Of a stretch of 64,000 nt of DNA, positions 33,572 to 46,172 are shown piece after piece. The DNA lies in contig JALJCO010003975.1 in assembly GCA_023101725.1 (NCBI GenBank), positions 124,001 to 188,000 of the forward strand, given 5' to 3'. The position numbers were made by a program, and so were the translations under genes. Position 1 is the first letter of the stretch. Each line of letters opens with the position of its first letter. Under the pieces are notes generated by a model. The model was given only the letters and a program-made list of their open reading frames with translations. It was not told the DNA's origin and ran no database searches. The stretch comes from Atherinomorus stipes (lineage: Eukaryota; Chordata; Actinopteri; Atheriniformes; Atherinidae).

Positions 33572-35817
33572 TAAGCAAGATTATGATGAAGTTTTGCATT
33601 TAAAAACAAAAAAACCTCATGATAACATCTTTATGGCAGCACAGGTAAGCTAAGGTTACAGGTCAAGGGTCAGGAATTCAGCAGGAAGCTTTCCATCTCA
33701 TGTAATAAGTCGGACTTTGATGCCGACTCATTGCAGGAGGGAAGTTTTTTTTTTTTTTTCCTTTTGGCGCCAGTGTATCGGGCCCTTTGTGGGAGACACG
33801 TATGCATTGGACCTTGTCATTAAAGCGACACTGCACAGAGATGTGCTGATGAAGCTTTTCTGTCTCCTGAATTTTACATCAGCCTCTCTGTTATTATCAT
33901 TCTTGTGATGCGGCATATTATTCCTATCAGCTCTGCGGTTTTATCCGTCAGCAGCCCAGAAAATCTTCCTCTCCATCGCCGCTGATCCCCATCACCAAAA
34001 TACACAAAAGTATAAAAAGATTATGTTTAACTAAGAATGATTGGCGGCAGAAAAACACGTCTGTAGGGGTTTTTTATGAGAGAGTGGCCTTGGCTATCAG
34101 GACTAGACGTTAACTCCTCCTGATTCAAGGTTTGTTTGTAAAACAAGACATGCTGAGAATAACTTTTTGTCTTGTTTGCTCATCTTTTTGGTCGTCATGG
34201 CCCCTCGTGCCTGGTTCTTTCCCAGATGCAAAAAGCGTCCCCCTGTAAGAAAGAAAGTTATGTTAATATAGTGTTTGTATATGAGGCCAAAGACGAACAC
34301 AATCCCCGTCTCTGTGCACCGGCAGATCGTATCACTCCTCCTGCCTCTTGTTTTTTAATTCTTCCCTCAATCTTTGTCCTCGGCCTGCCTCTACATGTCT
34401 TCCAAAAACAGCCATAACCCTGTTGTGCCACTGAGCAAATATCCTGTTGCAGTGGTGGGAAGGAGGGAGGCGTGTGTGTAGGGGGGTCTTTAAAAGAGGG
34501 ACAAATAGGTGTTTAGATGGTTAATATAACTGTACAAAATGTTCTTGTCTTAAGATGAGCCTCAGAATATGGTGTCAGTTCCTCAGAGCAATGTGGCAAG
34601 TTCTTCTTTCTTGATTTGCCCTGTTGCGCCTGCGCTCTGTCGTCAAAGAGGCTGAAACTCTTTATTTCCCAGCTGCAGCCTCTTATGAAAAATATATTGC
34701 TGAGGAATAATATTATGGTTATAAATCAGTTAAAACAAAAACTGCAGGTGAAAAAATGACCACCAAAAGCGTAAGTTGCATTAAAATATACCCTTTGATA
34801 ATTGGGGCCATCTGTCATAGTGATGGATGACCGTGGACGATCATTATCCCTGACGGGCTTGTGAGCAACGGCGGAGAGTTGCTGTTGAAGCTAATGAGCA
34901 GCAGAAGATGCTGATTAAACAGCAGCGTGGAGGAAAGTGCATTGTGGGGCGTTTGGGTCCAAGCCAGCGGCCGTAACTCCGATGACATTGAGCACAGAAG
35001 GATCCTGGATCCTGTCTGTGTGCGTTGTTGCGGATGAGAGGGAATTTTTTTCACGCCCACTCGTTCTTTTTTTAGCTGATGCATGTTTTACTGTCTCATA
35101 TTTATCTCTGTGAGGTTTGGGGGCAGTTTTGGAAAAAAAAAATCATGAATTCTGTCATTCATTACTTCTTACTTTGCCCTACGTCTTCCTGGTTTGATTG
35201 ACATTACTTTTTCTCTCTTACTATTTAAAGATGTTTAGTAAAGTTGTCAAAATAACAATAATTGCTGGATTTTTTTCTAAAATGACTATCCTTCCTCCAT
35301 CAACTATATTTGTCCTCAAAATTATTCATACCCTCTAATTAAAGAAGGATCAAAACCAGCTGTGAATGAATGAAGTTGAATTTGACAAAAGTAATAATAA
35401 AAAAAAAATTCTATAAAAAACATAATGTTGATTTTGAATTTTGGTTAAACAAAAATATTAAAAACAAACAAAGAATAAAACGAGCAAACAGGCTCAATGT
35501 TGCTCCGAAGCTGAAATTTTGTTGAGCAACACTTTGAGGCAATCACTGCAATCAGGTGTTTTCTGTAACGTCCAATCAGACGTCTGCATCTGTTGACAGG
35601 TATTTTGGTCCACTGTTCATGGGAAAGGTGCTCTAATGTGTCTGGGACAGTTTTGTTTGTTTGTTTGTTTTTTAAATAATAATTTTCATCTACGATTCAA
35701 AAACAGTAATTTATTTGATTAAATTATAATTTTGTCAATTTTGATTTATTATTGGTTTCTTTAGTTTCTTGTTATTTGAATTACTATTGTAAATTTAGCA
35801 TTTTCTTTAATGGGAGG

Positions 35818-36181
35818 TAGGGCGGCCAGGATTAGTCAATTAATCGACAAATCGACTATTAAAATAGTCGCCGACTAATTTCATATTCAACTAATCATTT
35901 ATTGTTTATAAGCTTTGTTTTTTCTATCAAAGTTGCCACCGCCTTGTCTGCTTTTCTGTCCGGTCAGCCTTTCTTTAATTGTATATTGACATTAATAAAC
36001 ACACACACTGCCAGTCAAAAGTTTGGACACGTTTTTTTCATTAGATTCAGTGAGAAAGTGTCCAAACTTTGACTGTTACGGTAAATATGCTACAATTTTT
36101 GTATGATCTGATTAGTCGAATTAATTTGCCAAAATAATCGGTGACTAGTTGATAATCAAAATAATCATTGTGGCAGCCCCA
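35818..36181. mobile_element. hAT-like MITE nested in copy E
   Basis: The ends TAGGGCGGCCAGGATTAGTC and GATTATTTTGATTATCAACT (the latter read inward on the other strand after TGGGGCTGCCACA) and the interior AATCGACTATTAAAATAGTC mark a fish repeat known for ATTAGTCGACTAATCG words. A clean target duplication is not visible. Confidence 0.75.
36005..36083. mobile_element. Mini Tc1 element nested third-level
   Basis: The left arm CACTGCCAGTCAAAAGTTTG is mirrored by the right arm (CAAACTTTGACTG). It is about 80 bp in all, with GGACAC and GTGTCC next to the inner side of each arm. Its ends resemble a common Tc1 terminal repeat. It lies inside the hAT-like MITE at 35818-36181. Confidence 0.75.
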
Positions 36182-36342
36182 ATATGATGATATGAATAAT
36201 TTTGAGGACAGCTGTATATATACTGCAGGAGTGTTGTCAGCCAGCTGGGAAATAACCTGGGAGAAGTGCGCCTTTTACCCATGTTGTAATACTTAATTTG
36301 ACGCAAAACTACATATGATGAATATCAATGTTAATGAATAAA

Positions 36343-36364
36343 TGAGGGGGGGGGGGGGGGGGGG
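36343..36364. repeat. Poly-G run
   Basis: About 20 uninterrupted Gs, a likely weak point for base calling. Confidence 0.9.
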
Positions 36365-36489
36365 TGATGATGGGTGGGTAGGAGGAGTCTGCTGCTTAAA
36401 TGGAGGGGAAAGCGTCTGCAGGTGGAAAGAGGCTTTAACAAAACAAATGAAGGATGTAAATGTGGGGAAGTTAACAACAAATACACCTT

Positions 36490-37132
36490 AAAAACTAACC
36501 CTAACCCATTATGGGTTGGTTTTTAACTGAACTGCTGGGTTAAAAAGGTACCAACTCATTTCTGGGTTACTTCAGCCCAGAAAATTGGGTTATTTATTTC
36601 AACTTTCGGGTTGAATGTTTGACCCAGAAGTTGGGTTATACTGACTACAATATTGGGTTATTTTAACCCAGAAGTTGGGTTATACTGACTACAATATTAT
36701 TTAATAAATGGGTTAAAATGACTAAGGGAGGGAAAAGGAATAAAAAAAAAATCAAGAAAAATTCTTTAATTATCGGAAGATAAGGAGATAAAAACATAGA
36801 AAATATTTTATTATAATTCATAAATTTTAATCCTAAAAAAAAGCAAAAAATATAAAAGTAGCTAAAAGAACAAAGAAAAAAAGAAAATCAAAAAAAAAAA
36901 GAAAAAAAAAAAAAGAAAAAAAATAAATTCAAAAAAAAAATGAAAATCTAATTATAACGTTAAGGATGGTTCTTATGGGATTGGGTTATATTGACCCAGA
37001 AGTTCTGTTATGTTGACTACAATGTTGGGTTATTTTAACCCAGAAGTTGGGTCAATAACCCAACAACCCAAATGTCTGGGTTGATATAACCCAGAAATTA
37101 GTTGGACCCTTTTTACCACAGCAGTTTGACCT
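36490..37132. repeat. GGGTTA/TAACCC-rich foldback element
   Basis: The outer parts are inverted: AACTGCTGGGTTAAAAAGG, CCAACTCATTTCTGGGTTA on the left; TAACCCAGAAATTAGTTGG and CAGCAGTTTGACC on the right. Inside, a unit containing ACCCAGAAGTTGGGTTATAC and TGACTACAATATTGGGTTA is repeated about three times. An A-rich centre (36740-36950) separates the halves. Confidence 0.8.
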
Positions 37133-37734
37133 AAGGGAACATATTTTGTCGTAGGCATATTTCAAATCATAGGATTTGAATATTAATTAATATGACAGTT
37201 ATTAATGTCCACATGCAGATGCGTAAACGGAGGTAAACACAAATCATCACTTTGACTGGAGTTTTAAAAATGATCGTTTTTAATGCCAAAAATCTGTGTT
37301 TAGGTGTGGATGACAGGCCGAATCGTAGGAAAACATCTTTGCTTTATGGGATACCCTGCTATGTGTGGATAACGCCTAATTTAAGCTATTTGGTGTGACT
37401 GCAACAAGCGTTCGCTTTTTACTCTGGCTTGTTTTTGTTTTATATCTCAACCCAGTCACCAATAAAAGACTTTTAGTGAAGTTATGGCACTGACTGGACA
37501 GCTGCTCTGACACGTTATTTGCAAGACCTAAAAAAGACAAATGCTCCTGCTGGATTGGACATGGTTAGGGGGGAAGGTGGGGAATTTTTAAAACTGAATT
37601 CAATTTAATGATTTTATTTTTAAAAAACTAGGTGATTTATTTATTGAAATACATTTTATTTAATATTTAATTTAAAATTGAAAATCAAATAGTAATGTTT
37701 TCCATTATTCTTTTACAAAATACAGTTATGCGTG

Positions 37735-38220
37735 ACAGTTTACTTACTCTCCCATTAAGAAAAGGCTAAATTCACAATAGTACTTCAAATAATAAGAAGC
37801 TGAAAAAGTAATAATAAATAAAAAATTTACTAAATTATAATTCAGTCAAATAAAATATTGCTTTTTAATTTTTGTTTAAAAAGATAATTATTAATAATTA
37901 ACAAACAAAACTGTCCCAGACAAATTAAAGCACCTTACTCATGAACAATGGGTCAAAATACCTGTGAACGGGTGCAGAAATCTGATTGGACGTTACAGAA
38001 AACACCTGATTGCAGTGATTGTCTCAAAGGGTTGCTCAATAAAATTTTATTTCAGGAGCTCCACCATTATTTTTTCTTTGTTTGTTTTTAATATTTCTGT
38101 TTCTAAATCAGTGTAATGATTTTCATATTTTTTATTTATTTATTATTACTTTTGTCAATTTCAAATTATTTAATTGGCAGCTCATTTTCTCTTGTCTTTT
38201 AAGGAAGGGTATGTAAACTT
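37735..38220 (-). mobile_element. Tc1-like miniature element, copy F (ends eroded)
   Basis: Internal markers CTGATTGCAGTGATTGTCTC and ACCTGTGAACGGGTGCAGAA match the family in reverse orientation. The GTCGTCCTC ends are lost on both sides. Confidence 0.8.
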
Positions 38221-38909
38221 TTAAGCTAAAATGTATGAGAAAACCCCCCTTAAATCAGGCTTTTTTTTGCTCTTTGGATTTTTTAGGTGAACAATAAAGA
38301 TTTTAATTCAGCCCCACTTTCCTGTTTTATTCCTTCAGAGCCAAAATGAGCTACAGGCACCAGCAGACGACAGAAAACAGTGCCACGGCTTTACTTAGAG
38401 CTGACGGGGCTGAAACTTACAGGCCTCTCTTCTCAGGAAGAAGCCACAGTTAGATCTTGGATCAACATGTCTTTTTCTCTACCATGAGTGGACAAACATC
38501 TGATACATCTCCCTACCAGCATGTTTTCATTTGGGGCCCCCACTGCCCCACACTGCCATGCACTCAAAACATCCTGTGTGTGTGTGCACGCAGGTATAAA
38601 TGCTGGGTGGCAGGGTGTGTGATGTTTGCTGCATGCGCGTGGTGAACTGCACTTTTCAGCCGCAGGGATTATGAGAGCTATTTAGATATTTTAGTTCTTT
38701 CTCAATTGCGCAGATAAATTAAGTGAAGACGGTGAGATCTGAAGTCTGAAAGGTCCAAACGTGCACCTGTATTTTTGTTTTTAAGTTTAATGTGCAGTGA
38801 AGGTGAATGGTAAACCGATTCATGCCATCATGGAGCCAGAGGATGCCAACTGGGCGAAAGAGAAAATATAGTTGAAGGTGGCTTGAAGTTGCGTTTTAAA
38901 GCCCTAATT

Positions 38910-39466
38910 GGCCCCGGTTACATGATGTTTTTTAATTCGGAATTAAATAATCCTCCTTCGTGTTTACTTGGAATTAAGGTTTATCTGGAAAACATGTTTG
39001 TCTAGTTCCGCTTTAGATCTGGGGGCTGGGAAGGGTTCTGATCGGGCAGGGGGCGGGCGTGACGTATTTACGTACGTTTATATCTACCCGGAAGTAAACA
39101 GACGCTGGTTCCTGCTCCTTTTTGTTTCGACTATGACATGAAACCACATAAAAATACAGATTTTCACTGTATTTTGGTTGTAGTTTTGTACAATATAAAA
39201 GATTACATGTGAGATATTATGGGAGGGGAAATAAAAAATAATAAAATGAAAATGTATGGAAAAGGGGAATAAAAAGGGAGTGGGAAAGGGAAGGAAATAA
39301 GGGAATTATATTATTCGGAATGAAAAGAGGAAGAAACCAACCACTTAGTTCGGAATTAAGTTTTATTCGGAATTATTGTTTTTACTCGTGATTAAGGGTT
39401 TACGTGGTCTTCCCTAAAACAGAATTAACTTTATTTGGAATTAAAACTCTCATGTAAACGCGGTCA
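38910..39466. mobile_element. MITE with GGTTACATGA...TCATGTAAACG ends
   Basis: The left end CCCCGGTTACATGATGTTTT with AATTCGGAATTAAAT is mirrored on the right by ATTTGGAATTAAAACTCTCA and TGTAAACGCGGTC. A fragment of the same family (GAGGAATAAACCAACTGCTT) lies at 55980-56170. Confidence 0.75.
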
Positions 39467-39607
39467 TTCCATTAACTTTTGTCAAATATGTGTTTAGAAC
39501 AGATTTTTATTTTGTGACATGGACTTTTAGCTGAGACGTAACTACGCTTTAGGCCTCTGCTTGAAAACTGCACGTGCATAAGGAAATGAGTACATCTCTG
39601 CAAACGG

Positions 39608-39973
39608 AATGGGCGATTTGTTATCGTGTGCGATATACGGTTTAAGAAATTCCCCATGGTGATAATTTATCTAACGATAAAAACAATACATTCAATTTAT
39701 CAGGTTTTATTTGCAGTTGCACTTTCTGATTTTTATAAGACGACTTTGATTGGCGTCACTACAGTTTTGCAATACAGGAGTACTACTTGAATTTTTAATT
39801 TATGAAGTTCAGTATTCTAGTATTATTTTAGGGCTTTCAAGACAGAATGTAGTGATAGATTTATAATATAAAAGATTAGGCTGATGTTGTTATCATCTCT
39901 TATTGCTATTGTGATGAAAAACCAGAAATAATTGTGAATTATCATCATTTCTTAGTCCATATCACCCATCCCT
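39608..39973. mobile_element. MITE with GATGGGCGAT ends
   Basis: The left end AATGGGCGATTTGTTATCG and the right end CATATCACCCATCCCT are inverted relatives, with ATCGT/ACGATAA words in the left part. It is related in its ends, not its interior, to the 12.4 kb family. Confidence 0.65.
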
Positions 39974-41819
39974 CTTCTGCAACCATGCCGTTTATTTAAA
40001 TACTTTTAAGTCATAGTAAAGGAAACACTTGTGAACTTTGATAAGATCCAGTAAAATATCAATATGGGTGTTGCTGATGAAGAATAAATTAAAAAAGCAC
40101 ATGGCACAAATGAAAAAGGTTTCAGGCTTGCCTAAAAAAATAACAGCAAACACAGAATGATGGAGGTGTAGCTCTAAATTTCAATCAAATCATGGTACAA
40201 TATATAAATATTTTCTCTTTAAAGATCAGCTCTGACAAAGTGAAGCAGAACAAAATTAGAGGTTTTATACACGGTTCAAAAGAGGTCTCTGCAGGGCCAT
40301 TTTGGCGCAGTTTAGCAATTTGTTCACAGAGTTCCCCACTCAGGGACCTCTTAAAATCACAAGTTTAATTTTAATTGATAAACAGTATATTAGTTCAGTG
40401 GATACCATTTGTATCAGCCGGTATCAGAAATTTAGCAGCAAAATGAGAACAGTTACATTAAATTTCGATGCCAGAAACTGGTAATAATGTTAGACACTTT
40501 CCCATATTTTACTAATTAACTCAGTCGCTTCCATTCAGATTAAATAAAAGCAACTAAAATATAAAAATCTATTTTTTTCCCTGAGCCATTTGTTTTTGAG
40601 CGGTCAGACGTTTATGTAATTTAAAAAACAACAAAAAACCCCAAAACCAAAACAAATAACCCAATCTGCTATTTTCCTGTGTCAACAAAAAAGAAAACAG
40701 AATCAATTGCTATGTGACATTAAAGCAGGATATAGTTTAAACAATATTCCTTTTTAGAGTTTCAAACTAAATATATATATTTTTTACTTATGATAATGAT
40801 AAATTTATCGTTATGAGTCATCAAATATCTGTCAGGAGCAATGTAGTATCAGACTGAGCGATTTAAAATGACAACATCCTCAAAATCAAAGTATTTTTTT
40901 AAAGTCACCTTCTTCAGCTGGAAAGTTGCCTAAATTCCCTGTTTGGTATTAATTTCTCTGTCTGCTTGAATCACAGTCAGCTCAGGTGAGTTACACATGA
41001 CAATAAGCATGTGTGAAGGAAGGAACGCTCACACAGTATGACAGTACACATGCTCAGTTTTTTGGAGGGAAAACGTGATGGAAATGAGCAGCTTTATATA
41101 AATTAATTCATACTATCGTTTAACCTAAAGTTTAATTTGGATGAATATCCCATAGAGCACATACATGATAGAGAACTTCATGTAAATTTACTATGGCCAT
41201 GGTGTCTTTCTGAAGCTGCAGGAAAAAAATTGTTTCGATTTGGGCTAAGTCAGGTTTTCTGACGTCAACACAAAGAAGGATTTTATGTGAACAAATGCTA
41301 CAAATTTAGTATATAAAGTGCAACGAAGCACAAGCTTTGAGTGTGGTCACACTGCAGATCTTAGATATATACTGTATATATATATATATATATATGTTTA
41401 ATTTTTCTATTTAATATTTGTTTACAAGTGCACCATTTCTTTTTTATATATTTATATTTATATGAAGTGCTTTGTTCTTTTTTTTTATATTAAAAGAGTT
41501 GTAAAGTTACTTTTCATTGTATCTTTCATTATATTAATTTGGAAGTCAAAATGCAGTATAGCCCCAAATATCGGTCATCGGCCATCGGCTGATGACAAAA
41601 CATCAGTTTTGGCCCTAAAAAATCTGGATTAAAAATTGTATTAAACCAATTAAAGATGATGAATAAAAGTCAATAAAATAGAGATTATGACAACAATCGA
41701 AGATGCTAATAATAAATGAATAATTATTACGTAAATATTAGGCCAAACACATATTACTATGATTACTACGAAAATCATAATATAATAACTATAATTATAC
41801 TACTGTTTAGATAGATTGC

Positions 41820-42010
41820 ACATTTTTCCGTGCTGCAGGTACCCTTAGGGTTGAAATGGTACAAACCTGTACTTTATATAACTTTGGACCCTTTTTCATA
41901 GTATATAGGTACTTCTGGCCTCATAAAGACCAATATTGTACTTTTGAGAGAACATTTGTAAAAAAATGTACCTACAGGTACAGAAATGTTCCTTTCTCGT
42001 ACCTCTATTT
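41820..42010. repeat. GGTAC-rich dispersed repeat fragment
   Basis: It contains GGTACAAACCTGTACTTTAT and CCTACAGGTACAGAAATGTT, resembling a repeat type seen in many fish. No boundaries were found. Confidence 0.5.
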
Positions 42011-42019
42011 TTGAGTGTG

Positions 42020-42620
42020 TATTTTATGTTGGATTACGAATTGCTTTGAAAAGTACTGCAATTCAGGTCAGACTGCTGTGGAGCGATGCTGTTTTAGGAG
42101 AAGTATGTGGTTTAACATGGTCTTGCTGAAATTTGCAAGGTTTTTCTCTGAAAAAGACGACATTTTGATGGTAGCAGATGTTCTAAGACCTGCAAGTTCC
42201 TGCAGTGATGGCGTCTTTCCTGATGTATCTGTTGCTATCTGGCATCAGAGGTGCAGAATGCTACGAACAAGCTGGCTGGTCTGTCTCATTCTAGTCTGGA
42301 GGAAACAAAGTCCATGAAACAAACAAAAAAAAAGAATTTAAAATTTTTGATTCATTTTACCTCTGAAAATTCGCTTTAAACGAGCTTTGGTCCAGAGAAC
42401 AGCAGTCGTTATGGATCATGTTCAGAAATGGCTTCTTCTTGGCTCGGTCGTCAAAGTGGCTCCACATGTGTTTCATCTCATGAATGACCTGTAGGCTACT
42501 TGTTGTGACTCGTGTAAATCTGTGATCTTCCTCCTGATATCTGAACCAATCTCCTTAGGCTTTTCCTGAATGTCAGAGCGTTTGATGAGTAACAAACTCA
42601 TTGATGTTGGCACAGTGGCG
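42020..42620. repeat. Degraded dispersed fish repeat
   Basis: The phrases TGTGGTTTAACATGGTCTTG, TGAAATTTGCAAGGTTTTTC and TGGATCATGTTCAGAAATGG recall an abundant fish repeat that I know only by sequence; its class is uncertain. The 100-codon ORF inside it is not credited as a gene. Confidence 0.55.
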
Positions 42621-42782
42621 GGGTTTTAGTTTTTATTTCTAGGGAAAAACGGCGATGTTCAGCCCTCAGATCTGCAGGCTTATTTAGATGTGGATATATA
42701 AAACGTTTCTATAACTGTGGACAGAAATCTGGGAAAAGGCTTTTGAAAAATAGAATTAATAATCATCTCGTTGCCCATAAGA

Positions 42783-42817
42783 TGAATTATTGGTGTCGAA
42801 CTGACACCAATAATTCA
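42783..42817. repeat. Perfect 15-bp inverted repeat, 5-nt loop
   Basis: TGAATTATTGGTGTC (42783-42797) is the exact reverse complement of 42803-42817. Confidence 0.9.
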
Positions 42818-43549
42818 GATTGCACTGACCTGTTTAAAGAAACTCTAATTTCTTTTCCAGCACAATTTAAGTAGATATGAATTTATGTCATTGTGTTGAT
42901 TTCTTACTCAGAGCAATGACAACTGTTTGATTTTTCTCTTTAAAAATAAATGAATAAATAAAAAATTCAGTTTTTAAAGTTTATATAGATGCTAAAACCT
43001 GACGCTCACTGTAATGCTGAGCTACTGCAACCACAACAGACTAATTTTTAAATTACACTTTAAATTAGATTAAAGGTGTCATGATTCTTTTGTTATTCTC
43101 TCCTCAGCTGACGTCATATTTCAGTTCGTACGTGGCTCTTTCAGCTCTAAGTTTACCACTTACACTTAAGCTAATACTTCATCTTTTTCTTTTTTGAGAA
43201 TCTGACCATGAACTTTCATTTTTACTGTCAGGACACTGACTTTAATTTAAGATTATAATTTGACAGCTAATTCAATTTCTTTCAGATAGTCAGTCATCTG
43301 TTTTCAGTCCCATTTCTGGGCATTGACCACAAACTGTAGTTCCATGATTTCGTTGTAGCTTTTTTTTTCTGTGGATGGATACATTTAGTGGCCACGATTC
43401 TCAAAATCAACCCTGGTTAACTAGGAGAGGAGAATGGGGGGCTGGTAAATTGCTGGGTTAACCCTTACCTATAAAGAATTAGATTAAGGTGCTGAGCTAA
43501 AGAATAAGATGGGGCATAGATGAGTTTCCTGAGGATTCAGATGGGGGTG

Positions 43550-43775
43550 GTTTGGGTATCTCAGTGGGATGCCCGTACTGATCTCCCTCCTTTGGCTTTT
43601 TGCTTTTTCACAACCAGCTGAGATGAGACTCCAGGAAAATCCCAGGACAAATCAGAGGGATTATACACTCTCTCTGGCCTGAGAATACCTCCGGATCCCC
43701 TGGGAGGAATTGCAGAGTGTCACTCTGTACTCTGTAGCCTTCACAAACCAGATAGATGGATTAGTGGACACTGAG
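43550..43775 (+). mobile_element. Degenerate Rex3-type LINE 3' end
   Basis: GGTTTGGGTATCTCAGTGGG, CCACCAGCTGA-like and GGCCTGAGAATACCTCCGGA, then GATCCCCTGGGAGGAATTG, follow the same order as the Rex3 3' end at 24430-24570, ending in a GATGGATTAG tail. Only about 220 bp remain. Confidence 0.65.
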
Positions 43776-44111
43776 CTGGCTGTAATTTTGACTTCTTTCT
43801 TTTTTTTTTTCTTCATATTTTCTTATCTGAACCAAAGACAGATGAATTTTAATCAAAACTAGCATTGTCTGGCTTTTTAAATGATCTGCGTTAGTATCTT
43901 CTGCCACTTACAACAACTATTGAGTCATAAAAAGCAAAATCAGAATAAAGCCCCATTCATACCCTACAGTAAATACGGATACAGATGCTTTCATCCAAGT
44001 TTGAAATGAATTTTTTATCCTACTGTATGTGTGTTTTTCATGTTTTGGTTATGTTTTTATCCAGAGCCTTTCAAAGACAAATTTCTGACACTATAAATTT
44101 TTTTTATTTTA

Positions 44112-44315
44112 TTTTATCTTATCTTATCTTATCTTATCTTATCTTATCTTATCTTATCTTATCTTATCTTATCTTATCTTATCTTATCTTATCTTATCTT
44201 ATCTTATCTTAATTTAATTTAATTTAATTTTATTTTATTTTATTTTATTTTATTTTATTTTATTTTATTTTATTTTATTTTATTTTATTTAATTTTATTT
44301 AATTTTATTTTATTC
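44112..44315. repeat. (TTATC)n then (TTTTA)n compound satellite
   Basis: About 19 units of TTATC to 44210, a short AATTT transition, then about 17 units of TTTTA. The open frame across it (LILSY repeats) comes from the repeat. Confidence 0.97.
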
Positions 44316-44789
44316 TGTCCGGAGGTCATTTGTCCGTCAGTATGTCTGTTGTGAGAGAGCTTACAAATCTGGAGTGCTCCGGACAAAACGGAATAATACC
44401 TCCGGAAATCGTGGCGGCAGTATGGAGTCAGAGTTTACAGTTTACCCATTTGTGAAAACTGAAGAAGAAGAATAGGAAGTGGGCATTTGAAAATGTCAAA
44501 AGTTTAAATTACGTTGACCCCTTAAAAAACAAAAACAAAAAACCCCCCAAAACATATATGTATTTAACATTTTGTTAATTTTCAAATGAAGAGGGAACAA
44601 GAAGGCACATACAAAAACATTAAATAATAGCAAAAAAATATGAAAATTAACTTAGAATAGTCCATATACATGTATATATGAATACATACATACACATATA
44701 CTGTATTTATACATATATAAGCAAAAAATAAAATAAGTAATACAAAAAAAAAAAAAGAGAAAAAAGGAGGAAGGACACTGCACTAAAAA

Positions 44790-46172
44790 CAGATATTATC
44801 GGCCTACCTATATTATCGTCCGATATTGGCATTAAAATGTTATTTTGGAAAATATTGGTGTTGGGTTTTTCGACCGATATTTTTACTAATGAGATCTCGC
44901 AAGATTTTATTCCAACTACACCGCTCCAGCGTGTCATGTCTCAAACCGCGCACTTGCCCGAGTGCGCTTGAATTCAGTGCTTAGTGCGCACTGTGTACTT
45001 CGTCTGTAGTGTGCACTATTGTTGCTAAATGCTGACCTGAATAGAGCGCTGCACTTACAGGAAGTGACGGACTAGCATTGCCTGCTAACGTGAGCTAACT
45101 CTACTGAGCCGGTATAACCGTGGCCTCAAACACATGACCAGATCTTAAATGTCATCAGGGAGTGAACAGCTTGGTAGCTACAATATACATTAGTAGTTAT
45201 GTCGAATAATTTCTTAAACATGACTTAAATCAGTATAATATAGCCACCGCTGAAGCAGGGGTCGCCACCGCTTCATTCACTGCTATTATTCAGCTCTGAA
45301 AGCAGTTTGAAACAGTTTCCTGATATGTTAGCAAGATGGCGTCCGTTTAGTGCGCGAAGTGCGCTTAGTTTTGCCCTGCATTTATGGCCGTTATCAGGGC
45401 AGCATCCGGGTGTTTAAACGCAAGTATGAACACGCTACACACGAAAAATAGTGTTTGAAGTGCTCAATTGTGTGGTTTGAGACACAGCCCCCGTTATTGT
45501 GGAAGAACTTCATATCCCAGCATTCCTTTCAGAGTCATGTGACTACGGTGCAGCTGCTGCTGCTACAGACTGACTTGCTTTGAAGCTGCAATACAGATGC
45601 GGGCATGAAAAAGTTCCTTCTTTTTCTGCTAGAAGTGGTGCAGTAATAGTGCACCATTACTGCACTATCACTGGCTGAACGATTTGTCCCGCGAGTACGT
45701 GATCACGTACGGTGTCCAAACTTGGCATGTGGAAACGTCCTTGTTCCGGGCATTCATTTATGCTCTGGAATTGTTTCCCCTGGGCACACAGGCGTTTCTC
45801 TGTGCAATTGAATTAGCAGACAAGTCGCTGGTAAGTGGCTGGAAGTCGGCTGAAAGGGGAACTTTTTCATGCCCAGATCTGTAATATGTCTGGTTTTAAG
45901 TTGTTGGTTAAGTTACCAAGTTGTCTGATATATGGTAGTATCTAATACCTGCTAGTATCTGATATCTGGCAGCCAGATGTCCAAAATGAGCTACTCTGGC
46001 TGAGTTAAGGAGATTGTGGGATCTTTGCTCTTGGAGCAGACTATAGTTGTATTTCTCAAAATATGACAATACAACCTCAAAGTTGTCTGCATTTATCGGT
46101 ATTGGTTGATATCGGATAGAGTTGGACAATATTGGATATTGGTAAAAAAAAATCCAATATCAAACATCCCTA
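44790..46172. mobile_element. TATCGG-rich hAT-like element with nested MITE (left end uncertain)
   Basis: The right end is clear (ATCCAATATCAAACATCCCTA, ending 46172); the left part starts with TATTATCGGCCTACC near 44794. The centre is occupied by the MITE at 44937-45485 and by an inverted pair (GATGCGGGCATGAAAAAGTT near 45595; AACTTTTTCATGCCC near 45860). That all of this is one element is inferred. Confidence 0.5.
44937..45485. mobile_element. MITE with TGTCTCAAACC ends
   Basis: TGTCTCAAACCGCGCACTT on the left is mirrored by GTGTGGTTTGAGACA on the right. Variants of the word GTGCGC/GCGCACT fill both flanks. No ORF. Confidence 0.75.

Larger units (their letters stand above)
35303..36216 (+). 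mobile_element. Tc1-like miniature element, copy E, split by nested insertions
   Basis: The left part from TGTCCTCAAAATTATTCATA to TTTAATGGGAGG (about 35303-35817) is complete. The right end TATGAATAATTTTGAGGACA appears only at 36191-36210. The 364 bp between them are a second element that itself contains a third. Confidence 0.9.

Noticed and set aside
36490..37132. Telomere-like GGGTTA words
   Set aside because: They are part of a foldback element with inverted TAACCC/GGGTTA parts and a longer unit, not a TTAGGG array.
42015..42317. 100-codon plus-strand frame as a hypothetical gene
   Set aside because: Its DNA resembles a degraded dispersed fish repeat in antisense; no domain or splice support.
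43985..44212. 75-codon frame ending in repeated LILSY
   Set aside because: It is the (TTATC)n satellite read in frame.
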